This document shows, piece after piece, positions 52,482-61,405 of a DNA stretch of 64,000 nt. Positions within the stretch are counted from its first letter, which is position 1. Every line of letters starts with the position of its first letter. The position numbers and the translations under genes are program-made. Source of the DNA: Rhodococcus sp. G-MC3 (GTDB lineage: Bacteria; Actinomycetota; Actinomycetes; Mycobacteriales; Mycobacteriaceae); contig NZ_JASISW010000013.1 of assembly GCF_030063335.1 (NCBI RefSeq), forward strand, positions 88,745-152,744, given 5' to 3'. Below the pieces are notes generated by a model. It was not told the DNA's origin and searched no databases. It saw only the letters and a list, made by a program, of their open reading frames with translations.

Positions 52482-54103
52482 AGTGGGTCACCGTCGAGGT
52501 GGAAGCCTTTGTAGCCTGCAGTTGCGACGTCATTGCAGATCTGACCGTAGACACCGAACCCGCCGATGAACGGCATGAACGTCCGCGGTTTACCTTCGAT
52601 ATTGGCACCCATGTACCACGAGTTCGCCTGGGGGAAGAGCGTTCGAGCGGCGCGCGCATTGCATTCGGCAACCCAGGCGTCAACGGCATCGGCGGATGCC
52701 TCGATGGTGCTGATGCCGTGCTCGTCGAGGTGTGCGATGCAGCCGGCGATCCAGTCGACGTGTTGTTCGGCGCCGAGCACCATATTCGCCAAAACGGACG
52801 GGCTGCCCGGTCCGGTCACAATAAACATGTTCGGAAAGCCATTGACCCCGAGGCCGAGGTAAGTTCGGGGTCCGCCGTTCCACGTGTCTTTCAGGGAGGC
52901 CGAGCATCTTCCTTTTATGTCGATACGAGCGAGAGAACCAGTCATCGCATCGAAGCCTGTTGCGAAGACGATGATGTCCAGGTCATAGTGTGTGTCCATC
53001 GTGCTTATGCCACGGGCGTCGATGCTGTCGATCGGCGAGGAACGCAAGTCGACCAAGGTGACGTTGTCGCGATTGTAAGTGGAAAAGTAGTTACTGTCCG
53101 TGCAGATGCGTTTCGTGCCGATGGGATGGTCTTTCGGGATCAACAGTTCGGCAACCTCCGGATCGTCGACCAGGCCGCGGATCTTTCGTTCCACAAAGTT
53201 GCGGGCAGTTTCGTTGGCTTCAGGATCGACCGTTTGATCCGGAAATGTTTTGGCGAACAACACTCCACCGAGATTCCACCTTGCTTCGTAGGCTGCGAGG
53301 CGCTCTCGAGGTGTCACGGACATCGTGTTCGTCGGGTGCGAATCGTAGGGCGAACCGCCACCACTCGCTCTGGAGGCTCGGCGCCGCTCGTTGTAGCTGG
53401 CTTTGACGTCGGCCATCGCTTGTAAATCGATTGGTCTATTGCCGGCAGGAACACTGTAGTTCGCGCTTCGCTGAAAGACATGCACTGTCTCGGCCTGCTC
53501 AGCGATGATCGGAATCGACTGCACCCCAGATGATCCAGTTCCAATGACACCAACACGTTTCCCAGAGAAGTCGACTCCCTCGTGTGGCCATTGGCCGGTA
53601 TGGTATGTCAAACCGAGAAACGAGTCGCTGCCGGCGATCCGGGGGCGGATAGCAGAAGACAGCGCACCTGTCGCGAACACGCAAAAGCGGGCCGTGACGA
53701 TGCTGCGGCGGTCGGTACGAACTGCCCATCGCAGCGTCTCTTCGTCGAATTCTGCAGAGTCCACGCGTGTATCGAAGCGAATGTCATTGCGGAGGTCGAA
53801 TCTGTCGACGACGTGGTTGATGTATTCCAAGATTTCTGGCTGCGACGCGTACTTCTCGCTCCAATTCCAATCCTGCTGCAGGTCGTCCGAGAACGAGTAT
53901 GAATAGTCGATACTCTCTACATCGCATCTGGCCCCTGGATAACGGTTCCAGTACCAGGTGCCGCCGACGCCCGAGCCAGCCTCGACCACGACCACACTCA
54001 ATCCCTGTTCTCGCAACCGGTAGAGGGCATACAGGCCCGCAAAGCCAGCACCTACAATCACGACATCTACAGCGGGCGGCTCGAAAGCAACTGTCTTGGA
54101 CAT
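52478..54103 (-). CDS. Baeyer-Villiger monooxygenase (steroid monooxygenase-like)
   Basis: 541 residues, type I BVMO using FAD and NADPH. FAD motif VDVVIVGAGFAGLYALYRL, the signature F-x-G-x3-H-x3-W-P as FLGLTYHTGQWP, NADPH loop VGVIGTGSSGVQSIPIIAEQ, and ATGFDAMTG. WYWNRYPGARCDVESIDYSY is the conserved substrate region of the cyclohexanone/phenylacetone/steroid monooxygenase subgroup; from recall the overall pattern is closest to Rhodococcus steroid monooxygenase, which converts progesterone to testosterone acetate. The ATG at 54103 follows standard N-terminal length. It heads the operon with two SDRs and MaoC. Confidence 0.9.
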   Translation of the reverse strand: MSKTVAFEPPAVDVVIVGAGFAGLYALYRLREQGLSVVVVEAGSGVGGTWYWNRYPGARCDVESIDYSYSFSDDLQQDWNWSEKYASQPEILEYINHVVDRFDLRNDIRFDTRVDSAEFDEETLRWAVRTDRRSIVTARFCVFATGALSSAIRPRIAGSDSFLGLTYHTGQWPHEGVDFSGKRVGVIGTGSSGVQSIPIIAEQAETVHVFQRSANYSVPAGNRPIDLQAMADVKASYNERRRASRASGGGSPYDSHPTNTMSVTPRERLAAYEARWNLGGVLFAKTFPDQTVDPEANETARNFVERKIRGLVDDPEVAELLIPKDHPIGTKRICTDSNYFSTYNRDNVTLVDLRSSPIDSIDARGISTMDTHYDLDIIVFATGFDAMTGSLARIDIKGRCSASLKDTWNGGPRTYLGLGVNGFPNMFIVTGPGSPSVLANMVLGAEQHVDWIAGCIAHLDEHGISTIEASADAVDAWVAECNARAARTLFPQANSWYMGANIEGKPRTFMPFIGGFGVYGQICNDVATAGYKGFHLDGDPL

Positions 54104-54329
54104 ACAGTCGACCGTAGTTCCGCGGAGGACGAGGGTCCGCCAGAAATCCCGCTGAGTGGGCGTCGCACCGTCGAGCGCGTGAAACAACGAGCATCGAAAC
54201 CGACGGAAACGATTCTCCCATTCAGCGAGACAACTCCGCGAAACACTCTGCCGGACAATTAGCATCTCGGTAAGGCGCAGTCATGTCACGACGATCCCCG
54301 ATGCCTTGAAATTCTGTAGAGAGGACCAC

Positions 54330-55391
54330 ATGACGATGATGTCTGTAGACCCGCAATCCGGGCCACGATCGGTCCTTCTCACAGTGTCAGGCGTTGTCGA
54401 CGAGACTCCGGACGCCCGATCCATCATATTCGAGGTGCCGGCTGAGGCCGTGCAAACGTTCCAATACAGACCCGGCCAATTCCTCACCCTGCGCATACCG
54501 AGCGATCGAAGTGGATCGGTGGCGCGTTGCTACTCGTTGGCAAGCTCACCATTCACCGATGCTGCACTCAAGGTCACGGTCAAGCGAACTTCAGAAGGAT
54601 TTGCTTCGAATTGGCTGTGCGACAACGTTTCGATGGGGCAAGCTATCGAATCGCTGCCGCCATCTGGGCGTTTTACACCCGACAACTTCGATGAGGATCT
54701 GCTCCTCTTAGCTGCCGGCAGCGGGATTACCCCGGTCATTTCGATTCTGAAGTCCGCCCTTAGCGAGGGGGCGTGCAGAATTGCGCTCATTTATGCCAAT
54801 CGTGATGAGAATTCCGTCATCTTTGTAGAGGAACTGCGAAAGCTATCCGAACAGTACGACCGACGGCTGTCCGTCCTGCACTGGCTCGAGACGGTTCAGG
54901 GCCGCCCAAGCCCTCAGCAGTTGGCGGATATAGCTGCTCCATTTCGCGACCGCCGGGCATTCGTCTGCGGTCCAGCGCCGTTCATGGAAGTAGTAAACGC
55001 GGCGCTGGCCGCCAATGACGTGCCGCGCGAACGCGTGCACGCAGAGGTCTTCGTCTCGCTCAGCGGCGACCCATTCGAACACGGCCAGATTTCCGGAGTC
55101 ACCGAAAGCGAGGTCGAGTCGGCTGCCACGGTCCACATCGAACTCGATGGCGCCACACACCAGCATGTATGGCTACGACGGCAAACGCTGGTCGAGATGT
55201 TGCTGGCAGAGGGCATCGATGTACCGTACTCGTGCCGCGAAGGCGTATGCGGATCGTGCGCATGCACTGTTTTACAAGGCAAGGTCGATATGGACAAGGC
55301 CGAAGTACTCGCTCCCGAAGACATCGAGAATGGGTACATTCTTGCTTGTCAGGCACGCCCAGCCAGCGACCATATTCACATCGAGTTCTGA
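54330..55391 (+). CDS. kshB: KshB-like ferredoxin-NAD(P)H reductase
   Basis: 353 residues, class IA reductase. FAD domain: YRPGQFLTLRIPSDRSGSVA with RCYSLASSPF; NAD domain: LLLAAGSGITPVISILKSAL, VFVCGPAPF-type FVCGPAPFMEVVNAAL; C-terminal plant-type 2Fe-2S: CREGVCGSCACTVLQGKVD plus ILACQARP. KshB feeds electrons to KshA. Related PaaE/HmpA-like reductases share this layout, so the assignment partly rests on context. It is divergent from the BVMO operon with 226 bases between. GAGAGGACCAC precedes the start. Confidence 0.85.
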   Translation: MTMMSVDPQSGPRSVLLTVSGVVDETPDARSIIFEVPAEAVQTFQYRPGQFLTLRIPSDRSGSVARCYSLASSPFTDAALKVTVKRTSEGFASNWLCDNVSMGQAIESLPPSGRFTPDNFDEDLLLLAAGSGITPVISILKSALSEGACRIALIYANRDENSVIFVEELRKLSEQYDRRLSVLHWLETVQGRPSPQQLADIAAPFRDRRAFVCGPAPFMEVVNAALAANDVPRERVHAEVFVSLSGDPFEHGQISGVTESEVESAATVHIELDGATHQHVWLRRQTLVEMLLAEGIDVPYSCREGVCGSCACTVLQGKVDMDKAEVLAPEDIENGYILACQARPASDHIHIEF

Positions 55392-55807
55392 CCCCGGCCG
55401 AGGAGTTCCAAAAGTTTGCGGAAACATCCGTACATGTGCCGACGGGTCAATCGGTACTGTCTCAGAGACAGTCCCGCGACTGCAGCGTTCGGATGGGATA
55501 CACCAAGACTGCAAACGGCTGGAGATTGCCATCACACGAACTCTCCACGGCGCGGCACTGACCGTCGCCATTCCGTGCGTCTTCGCGACAGCACGCGACC
55601 GGCCCCAAGCGGGATATCCGTTCGGGGCCGACACACTCGACATCCACCAGGCAACGCGAACAGGACCGGGCGATGAAGCGGTTCACCGCGCCCGGTCCCG
55701 CGCAACAGTTTCGGCCTTTCAGCGGTCTACTCGTCGCAACCGACTACCGGCGCGACACGACCTCATCTATCCGCATGTTGCATCAACTGCACCACTGAAA
55801 CTCTCAA
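55392..55807. other. 416-bp convergent intergenic region with two dyads
   Basis: No gene. ACTGTCTC-A-GAGACAGT at 55456-55472 is a perfect palindrome about one base. GGACCGGGCG / CGCCCGGTCC at 55663-55698 is a perfect 10-bp inverted repeat with a 16-base loop, in a position suitable for a terminator of the 3-hydroxyacyl-CoA dehydrogenase operon. Confidence 0.5.
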
Positions 55808-56674
55808 CTATCGCGACAGCGCCGTCAGCACAGCCCGCGTTCGCTGATCCCGCTTCTCACGCAACCTTTCGAACGCCTCGTTCCCGGTGCCATAGGTGCT
55901 CTCGACGTGTTCGAGCATGTCTTCGATGACATCAGGGTCCGCCGAGGGCACACCGAGCTCGATCTTGCCCGTCTCGGCGCCTACGCCCGCGAACAGGTGT
56001 CGAATCCCGCCCGGGCCTCCGCCTAGTACGTTGCTCTCGAACAACCCGATCGTTGCCCATCGCAGCCCCAACGAGTTCTGCAAGATGGTGTCGAGTTCCG
56101 CAGCGCTCACGACCCCCTGCTGCACCAGGTATCGGGCCTCACGCGAAAGTGCAGTCTGTAGACGATTGGCGACGAAACCGGGCAGCTCCTTATGGATCAC
56201 CACCGGCACGCGCCCCAGCTCTTTGTACAGCTCGACTGCGCGGTCCGTGGCTTCCTGCGTGGTCTGTTCGCCGGGCAGAACTTCGACCAGAGGCATGAGT
56301 TCAGGCGGATTGAACGGATGTCCGACCACGACCCTGCTCGCATCGTCCAGCTCAGCCGCGATCGAGGTGGCCGATATCGAAGAACTGGAAGTGGCGAGGA
56401 CGGCAGTGGGGTCTGCTGCAACGAGTATCTCCGCGAATATCTTTCGTTTGACCTCTAGCCGTTCCGGCCCGTTCTCCTGAACGAGATCGGCACCCGCCAC
56501 TGCGTCGGCCAGGACCCCGGTCGCCCGGACCTGTGGATCATTCGCGAACTCGGACACAACCTCGTCCAAATCCTCGCGAGGATCGTATATCACTACTTGC
56601 CAATCGTTTTCACGTGCGAGTCGAGCCCACGACAGGCCGATGACACCCGCACCTACCACTGCGATCGTCTTCAT
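55808..56674 (-). CDS. 3-hydroxyacyl-CoA dehydrogenase / L-carnitine dehydrogenase-like
   Basis: 288 residues. N-terminal Rossmann motif TIAVVGAGVIGLSWARLARE, NGPERLEVKRKIF, TSSSSISATSIAAEL, catalytic histidine in VVVGHPFNPPELMPLVEV and asparagine in LPGFVANRLQTALSREA. The overall length and FNPP motif suit the 3-hydroxyacyl-CoA or 3-hydroxy-acid (L-carnitine, lambda-crystallin-like) dehydrogenases. The operon context with CoA enzymes favours a hydroxyacyl-CoA. The ATG overlaps the propeller stop (ATGA). It is the last gene of a five-gene operon. Confidence 0.87.
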   Translation of the reverse strand: MKTIAVVGAGVIGLSWARLARENDWQVVIYDPREDLDEVVSEFANDPQVRATGVLADAVAGADLVQENGPERLEVKRKIFAEILVAADPTAVLATSSSSISATSIAAELDDASRVVVGHPFNPPELMPLVEVLPGEQTTQEATDRAVELYKELGRVPVVIHKELPGFVANRLQTALSREARYLVQQGVVSAAELDTILQNSLGLRWATIGLFESNVLGGGPGGIRHLFAGVGAETGKIELGVPSADPDVIEDMLEHVESTYGTGNEAFERLREKRDQRTRAVLTALSR

Positions 56675-57597
56675 TTCTGAATACCTACAATTCCGGTGAG
56701 TGCTTGTCCTTCGAAATGGGCGATGACACGATCAGCCACAGCCGCCGCCGGGTCGAGTGAGACGGCGCGAACCCTGCCGCCCAGGTCGGTTACATACGCC
56801 GTCAAGGATTCGGTGTCGACGGCTAGTCCGATGGCCTCGGCGAACCCGCGCGAGAGGATGCGAGGCTCAGCCCCGCGCTCACCCTTCGCCGGCACTTTCG
56901 CCCAGTTGAGGGTGTTCCCGTTCGGTGCGGAACCACGATCCGTCCAGAAGAGGGAATCGGAATCGACATCGATCTGTAGGTCGATCGGCTCCGGAAGCCC
57001 CTCCCACAAAACCTCGACGTCGGTGCGCGAGACGGCAGTTTCCCCTTCAGGAATTGTCAGCCCGGCGCGCAAGATTCGACCGAGCCCACCCTTCGCAGGG
57101 CCCTTCTGGGTCCAATACAGGTATCCGGAGGCAGCATCCACCGCAATGCCCACGCATTCCTGAGTCTTGTCAGTTGATGGACGGTTGATCACCAGGTCGG
57201 TCAGGTCTGCGCCGTCGGTGCCGACTCGGCTGACCTTGCAGCCCTCACGATCGGACCAATAAAGCAAACCCGCACCGAAATCCGCGTCCAGTTGTTTGCC
57301 CGTGGTGATCGCACCGACCGCGAGAACTTCACCTCGATCGGCCCCATTCACATTCGCCGAGAGGATCGACCCGTTCTTCGCCGAGAAGTCTCGGGTTGTT
57401 TCCGAGGACGCACCTGCACCGATAGTTCTCGGCTCTCCCATGGTCGTCCAGTAGATCCTGCCCGCATCGGCGTCATACACGATACCGTCGGGTGCATAGC
57501 CTGCATCTGCCACCACGGTGCGTATCGCCCCGTCTCGCAGATCAATTCGTTCGATTGATCCGTGCGTGATGTTCAGCACGAGAAGTGCGTCGTACAT
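56671..57597 (-). CDS. Cytoplasmic YWTD/LY-repeat beta-propeller protein
   Basis: 308 residues. Repeated blades contain the LDL-receptor LY pattern: GRIYWTTMGEP, LLYWSDREGCK, GYLYWTQKGPA, SLFWTDRGSAP, each preceded by an acidic-D-x-x-x-G turn; a fifth weaker copy is TAYVTDLGGRV. There is no signal peptide. The six-bladed YWTD fold also resembles SMP-30/gluconolactonase-type propellers and could bind or hydrolyse a lactone. In an operon with acyl-CoA enzymes, a lactonase role is possible. AGGGA 8 bases before the ATG. Function unproven. Confidence 0.8.
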   Translation of the reverse strand: MYDALLVLNITHGSIERIDLRDGAIRTVVADAGYAPDGIVYDADAGRIYWTTMGEPRTIGAGASSETTRDFSAKNGSILSANVNGADRGEVLAVGAITTGKQLDADFGAGLLYWSDREGCKVSRVGTDGADLTDLVINRPSTDKTQECVGIAVDAASGYLYWTQKGPAKGGLGRILRAGLTIPEGETAVSRTDVEVLWEGLPEPIDLQIDVDSDSLFWTDRGSAPNGNTLNWAKVPAKGERGAEPRILSRGFAEAIGLAVDTESLTAYVTDLGGRVRAVSLDPAAAVADRVIAHFEGQALTGIVGIQK

Positions 57598-57635
57598 ACT
57601 GCGTCCCTACTTCCTACGAAACCGAGGTCTCCGAC

Positions 57636-58808
57636 TCATACAACGAGAGTCATTGCGTTATCGCGCAACGCACTGGGCGGGGTGGTCGGGGACGCGGAAG
57701 CCACCGCGCGGCGCCGGGTCGCTGCCACGCCGCCGAACGCCTGAGTGATTCCGGTGAGCCGCGCTGCATAATGGCTGACCGATGTTTCGAAGGTCATTCC
57801 GATCCCACCGTGCAATTGCACGATTTCCTCGGCCGCCTTGCGAGCGGCATCCGCGACGAACACGAAGGCGTCGTCGGCGACAGTAACCAGATCAGTCTCA
57901 TCGCCGCTCGCGTAGGCCTCGGCCATCGCGGTGGCCCACAGTCCGATCGACCGTGCCAGTTCGATCTCGGCGTACAGGTCCGCGCTTCGGTGGACCAGAG
58001 ACTGGAAGGTCGAGAGCGAAACACCGAATTGCTTGCGGGACTTCAGGTACTCGACGGTCTGACTCAGACCGGCATCCATGAGCCCGATTGCTTCGCCCAG
58101 TAGTGCAATTCGAGCCTTTGCGAAAGCGATATCGAACGCGTGCACTGCCGCGGCGCCGGATACGCCGAGCGGCGTAGCCGGAGTATTGGCAAACCGCACC
58201 TCGGATGCGTGAGTCCAGTCGGTTGTTCGGCCGTCCACCCGGCTCATGCCCGACGCATCGCGCTGCACTACGTAAAGTCCCACGTCCCCATTACGGTCGA
58301 CTGCAGTGACCAGTAGCGAGATCGCTTGGTCTGCGTGCACGACAGGCGATTTCACACCGTTCAGCGTCGTTCCATCGGGACCGTCGGTTGCCGTCACCGC
58401 CGGGAGCGCATCCCAGGAATTCCCCGGTTCGGCGTGCGCCACTGCGACCGTCTCCTCGCCGCTCACCAGCGGCGCCAACAGGGCTGCCTGCTGCTCCGCG
58501 GAGCCTAGTTCCGCAATCAGCCACGAGGGAAGGAATACGCCCTCGAGCAGTGGTTCGACCGCGGCATGCTTACCGATCGCAAGCTGGGTGACGTACAGCT
58601 CCGACGCTCCCGCACCTGCGCCGTCGTGAGCCTCGTCGATGCTAAGAGTGGTCAGACCCAGGTTGGCGACGGACTCCCATGCCTTGGCGCTCCAACCGAT
58701 CTCGCTAGCAACGGATTCGGCACGGAATCCGGGCTTATAGTAACTCGCCAGCATCGCGTCGACACTGTCGAACAGCAGGCTCTGGTCTTCGTTCGGTTCG
58801 AGATTCAT
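57636..58808 (-). CDS. Acyl-CoA dehydrogenase, subunit A-type
   Basis: 390 residues. N-terminal helices EDQSLLFDSVDAMLASYYKP, then GWSAKAWESVANLGLTTLSI; C-terminal domain GEAIGLMDAGLSQTVEYLKS, RKQFGVSLSTFQSLVHRSAD and LHGGIGMTFETSVSHYAARL. Its central region lacks the usual S-E-P-x-A-G-S and conserved W-I-T-N segments (it has HAEPGNSWDAL), as in one subunit of the heterotetrameric steroid-type FadE pairs (ChsE1-ChsE2 type). It probably forms an alpha2beta2 enzyme with the neighbour. TAAGGACACGACA precedes the start. Confidence 0.86.
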   Translation of the reverse strand: MNLEPNEDQSLLFDSVDAMLASYYKPGFRAESVASEIGWSAKAWESVANLGLTTLSIDEAHDGAGAGASELYVTQLAIGKHAAVEPLLEGVFLPSWLIAELGSAEQQAALLAPLVSGEETVAVAHAEPGNSWDALPAVTATDGPDGTTLNGVKSPVVHADQAISLLVTAVDRNGDVGLYVVQRDASGMSRVDGRTTDWTHASEVRFANTPATPLGVSGAAAVHAFDIAFAKARIALLGEAIGLMDAGLSQTVEYLKSRKQFGVSLSTFQSLVHRSADLYAEIELARSIGLWATAMAEAYASGDETDLVTVADDAFVFVADAARKAAEEIVQLHGGIGMTFETSVSHYAARLTGITQAFGGVAATRRRAVASASPTTPPSALRDNAMTLVV

Positions 58809-58818
58809 TGTCGTGTCC

Positions 58819-60003
58819 TTACAGTCCGAGGATCGTCTTTGCGATGACTTGGCGCTGGATCTCGTTGGATCCGCCGAACAGAGAAAGCTTTCGCAGATTG
58901 AGATACTGTGCACTGGCCACGGCGTCGGCCGCATCGGCGTGAAGGCCCGATGAAAGCGCGTCGTCATCGCCCACGAGAACCGCATCGGATCCGGCCACCG
59001 TGACACGCAAGGCGGACAACTCCTGGAGCAGCCGTGTCCCTTCGAGTTTCAGCAGAGACGATGCCGGGCTGGCCTTACCGTTCTCCGATGCACCGGTAAC
59101 GCGTAGCTGCGTTGCTTCCAGAGCCAGCAGACGCAACTTGATCGAATGCATCTTTGCCCTGAAGTCCGGATCGTCGACCAGGGTGCCCTCCACCAACGTG
59201 CGCTTGTGCGCCTGCGCGGCGATTTCTGCGAATATCCGCTGGCTTGTTCCCACCTGAGCGATGGAGTTTCGTTCGTTTCCCAGCAGGAACTTGGCGTAGC
59301 CCCAGCCGAAGTTTTCCTTGCCGACCAGGTTTTCTGCGGGAACCCGCACGTTGTCGAAGAAGAACTCGTTGACTTCCGATCCCCCGTCGATCAATTTGAT
59401 CGGGCGCCGTTCGATGCCGGGGGTGTGCAAATCGAGGAGAATGAACGAGATCCCCTGCTGCTTGCGCGGGGCGGCCGGATCGGTGCGGGCGAGAAGAAAC
59501 ATCCAGTCGCCGTACTGGCCGAGGGTCGTCCATGTTTTCTGTCCATTGATGACGTACTCGTCGCCGTCACGGAGGGCAGTGGTTTTCAGTGAAGCAAGAT
59601 CGGATCCGGCCTCCGGCTCCGAGAAACCCTGGGACCACCAGATGTCGAGGTTTGCCGTGGCGGGAAGAAACGTCTGTTTCTGCTTCTCGGTTCCGAACTC
59701 TGCAATGATCGGCCCCACCATACTCACGTTGAAGGCCAACGGGTTCGGGACAGCGGCGCGCTGCAGTTCGGAGGCGTAGATGTGCGATTGGGTGGGTGTC
59801 CAGTCCCTACCGCCCCACTGCGCCGGCCAGTGCGGGACGGCAATCCGATGCTTGTTCAGGGCTTGTTGGGATTCCACGATGTCCGCGCGCGTGGTCTGCC
59901 CGAGGGCCGAACGGCGCCGGATGTCTCGAGAGATGTTGTCTGACAACACCTCGCGCAGTTCGTCGCGGAATGCGACCTCGTCCTTGCTGAGTCCGAGATT
60001 CAT
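58819..60003 (-). CDS. Acyl-CoA dehydrogenase, subunit B-type
   Basis: 394 residues. WWSQGFSEPEAGSDLASLKT, GDEYVINGQKTWTTLGQYGD and the C-terminal SLFGGSNEIQRQVIAKTILG are textbook FadE segments with the FAD-binding NEIQR motif. Partner with the adjacent dehydrogenase gene, as two-gene FadE units in cholesterol catabolism form heterotetramers. The ATG at 60003 overlaps the CoA-transferase stop (ATGA). Substrate likely a bulky or branched acyl-CoA. Long upstream in-frame extension to 60375 is rejected because of that overlap. Confidence 0.9.
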   Translation of the reverse strand: MNLGLSKDEVAFRDELREVLSDNISRDIRRRSALGQTTRADIVESQQALNKHRIAVPHWPAQWGGRDWTPTQSHIYASELQRAAVPNPLAFNVSMVGPIIAEFGTEKQKQTFLPATANLDIWWSQGFSEPEAGSDLASLKTTALRDGDEYVINGQKTWTTLGQYGDWMFLLARTDPAAPRKQQGISFILLDLHTPGIERRPIKLIDGGSEVNEFFFDNVRVPAENLVGKENFGWGYAKFLLGNERNSIAQVGTSQRIFAEIAAQAHKRTLVEGTLVDDPDFRAKMHSIKLRLLALEATQLRVTGASENGKASPASSLLKLEGTRLLQELSALRVTVAGSDAVLVGDDDALSSGLHADAADAVASAQYLNLRKLSLFGGSNEIQRQVIAKTILGL

Positions 60004-61238
60004 GCTCCCTGCCCTTCGGTTGTCAGTGTGCTCGGTACCGAGGCGAGGCGCCGCAACGAACCGAGAACTTCGTCGGTGCTCTGTCCTGCGCGCTCGGCAT
60101 GGCGGTGGATATCGACGGGGGTCTTCGAGAAGTTCACGGGATTGGCCACAACTCGAATCCGGCCCTCGGTGGGGTGGTCGACTTCGGTGATCAACCCCAA
60201 CTCCTTGACGTACGGGTCGTCCGAGAGGTCCGCGATATCGAGGACAACGCCAAAGGGCATGTCGTGCACGGTGAGGTATTCCACCCACTCGGCGGTGGTC
60301 TTGACCGTCGAGTGCTCGAGAACCTCTCGGATGCCCTTGTACAGAACGTCGCCATTCAGATGCGGTTCGTCCCACACCGGATCGGCTGCGCGCTCATGCT
60401 GCCCGGCACCGATCAGTAGCAGGCGGACGGCCTCGTACGAGTACGGCGTGGCGGCAATTGCGCCACCGTCCTTGGTCCGCATCGCAGCGTGCGCGTCGGT
60501 GAGACTCAGCGGATTGCCCACGGCCCCGGCGGCAGGAACGAATACATCGCCTGCCAGGTGCTCTACCGAGTTGACGGCGATCATGGCATCGGCCATTGCC
60601 AGGGCCACGCGCTGCGCTTCCCCGGTCCTCTCACGGTGGAAGAGTGCGGCAAGGACACCGTTGACGAGATACAGGGCTGCAGTCTTGTCTGCGATGAATG
60701 TGGGCATGAACTGCAAGGAACCGTTGGCCCGCTCCTGGAGGTTGACCAGCCCGGTGACGGCCTGGATCACTTCATCGTATGCAGGCCGTGAACTCTGGGA
60801 GGATTCTGCATTGAACCCCTGCGCGTGGGCGTAGATCAGGTGTGGGAGCCGCTCGCGAATGTGCTCGTACCCGAGACCGAGTCGATCGAGGGCCCGCAGC
60901 CGCATATTGGTGAGCAGTACATCGGCACCCTTCAGCAACTCGAACAGATCAGCCAGATCGTCGGCATTCTTCAGGTTCAGCGCCACACTCCGCTTGTTTC
61001 GGTTGACCTGCATGTAGAGAGGGGCCATCCCCTCGTTGCGGCCGGTATTGGCAGGTGAATGCCTCGCGGTGTCGAATGGCGGCTCGATTCGGATGACGTC
61101 GGCACCGAAGTCACCGAGGATTTGCGAGGCCAGAGGCCCCATCACGACCGTGGAGATATCGACGACGACGACTCCTGAGAGGGGCCCGGTCGGATCATTT
61201 CCTATGTTGAGTGCATCAGATTTCGTGGGAACCGTCAC
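60000..61238 (-). CDS. CaiB/BaiF family CoA-transferase (class III)
   Basis: 412 residues. GVVVVDISTVVMGPLASQIL, GDFGADVIRIEPPFDTARHS, NRNKRSVALNLKNADD and FNAESSQSSRPAYDEVIQAV match class III CoA-transferases; the catalytic aspartate is in the PAYDEVIQA region. These enzymes move CoA between carboxylates (carnitine, bile acids, formate-oxalate, others). BaiF-type bile acid transferases are also in this family. Starts at a GTG (61238) with GGAAA upstream. First gene of the five-gene operon divergent from a LysR regulator. Confidence 0.88.
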   Translation of the reverse strand: MTVPTKSDALNIGNDPTGPLSGVVVVDISTVVMGPLASQILGDFGADVIRIEPPFDTARHSPANTGRNEGMAPLYMQVNRNKRSVALNLKNADDLADLFELLKGADVLLTNMRLRALDRLGLGYEHIRERLPHLIYAHAQGFNAESSQSSRPAYDEVIQAVTGLVNLQERANGSLQFMPTFIADKTAALYLVNGVLAALFHRERTGEAQRVALAMADAMIAVNSVEHLAGDVFVPAAGAVGNPLSLTDAHAAMRTKDGGAIAATPYSYEAVRLLLIGAGQHERAADPVWDEPHLNGDVLYKGIREVLEHSTVKTTAEWVEYLTVHDMPFGVVLDIADLSDDPYVKELGLITEVDHPTEGRIRVVANPVNFSKTPVDIHRHAERAGQSTDEVLGSLRRLASVPSTLTTEGQGA

Positions 61239-61351
61239 TTCATGGTTTCCTTTCGCCTTCGACTACGTTCGTGTGCTTGCTGTGTGTCGCAATTCGATTC
61301 GATACCTACGCTAACGACTTCTCCGCCTGCAGGGAATGACCGTCTCTCTCG

Positions 61352-61382
61352 CATCGGTATGACCAAGTCGGTCCTACCGATG
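61352..61382. promoter_or_regulatory. LysR-type dyad operator
   Basis: CATCGGTA-T-GACC-AAGTC-GGTC-C-TACCGATG: 12 of 13 positions per arm pair around a 5-base centre. It ends 23 bases before the LysR start and lies 114 bases upstream of the CoA-transferase, the usual place for an autoregulatory and activating site. Confidence 0.75.
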
Positions 61383-61405
61383 AATATGGGACTACACTCG
61401 ACCAC

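Noticed and set aside
60004..60375. 124-codon N-terminal extension of the acyl-CoA dehydrogenase
   Set aside because: Runs through the CoA-transferase gene; the ATGA overlap at 60000-60003 and the family N-terminus point to 60003.
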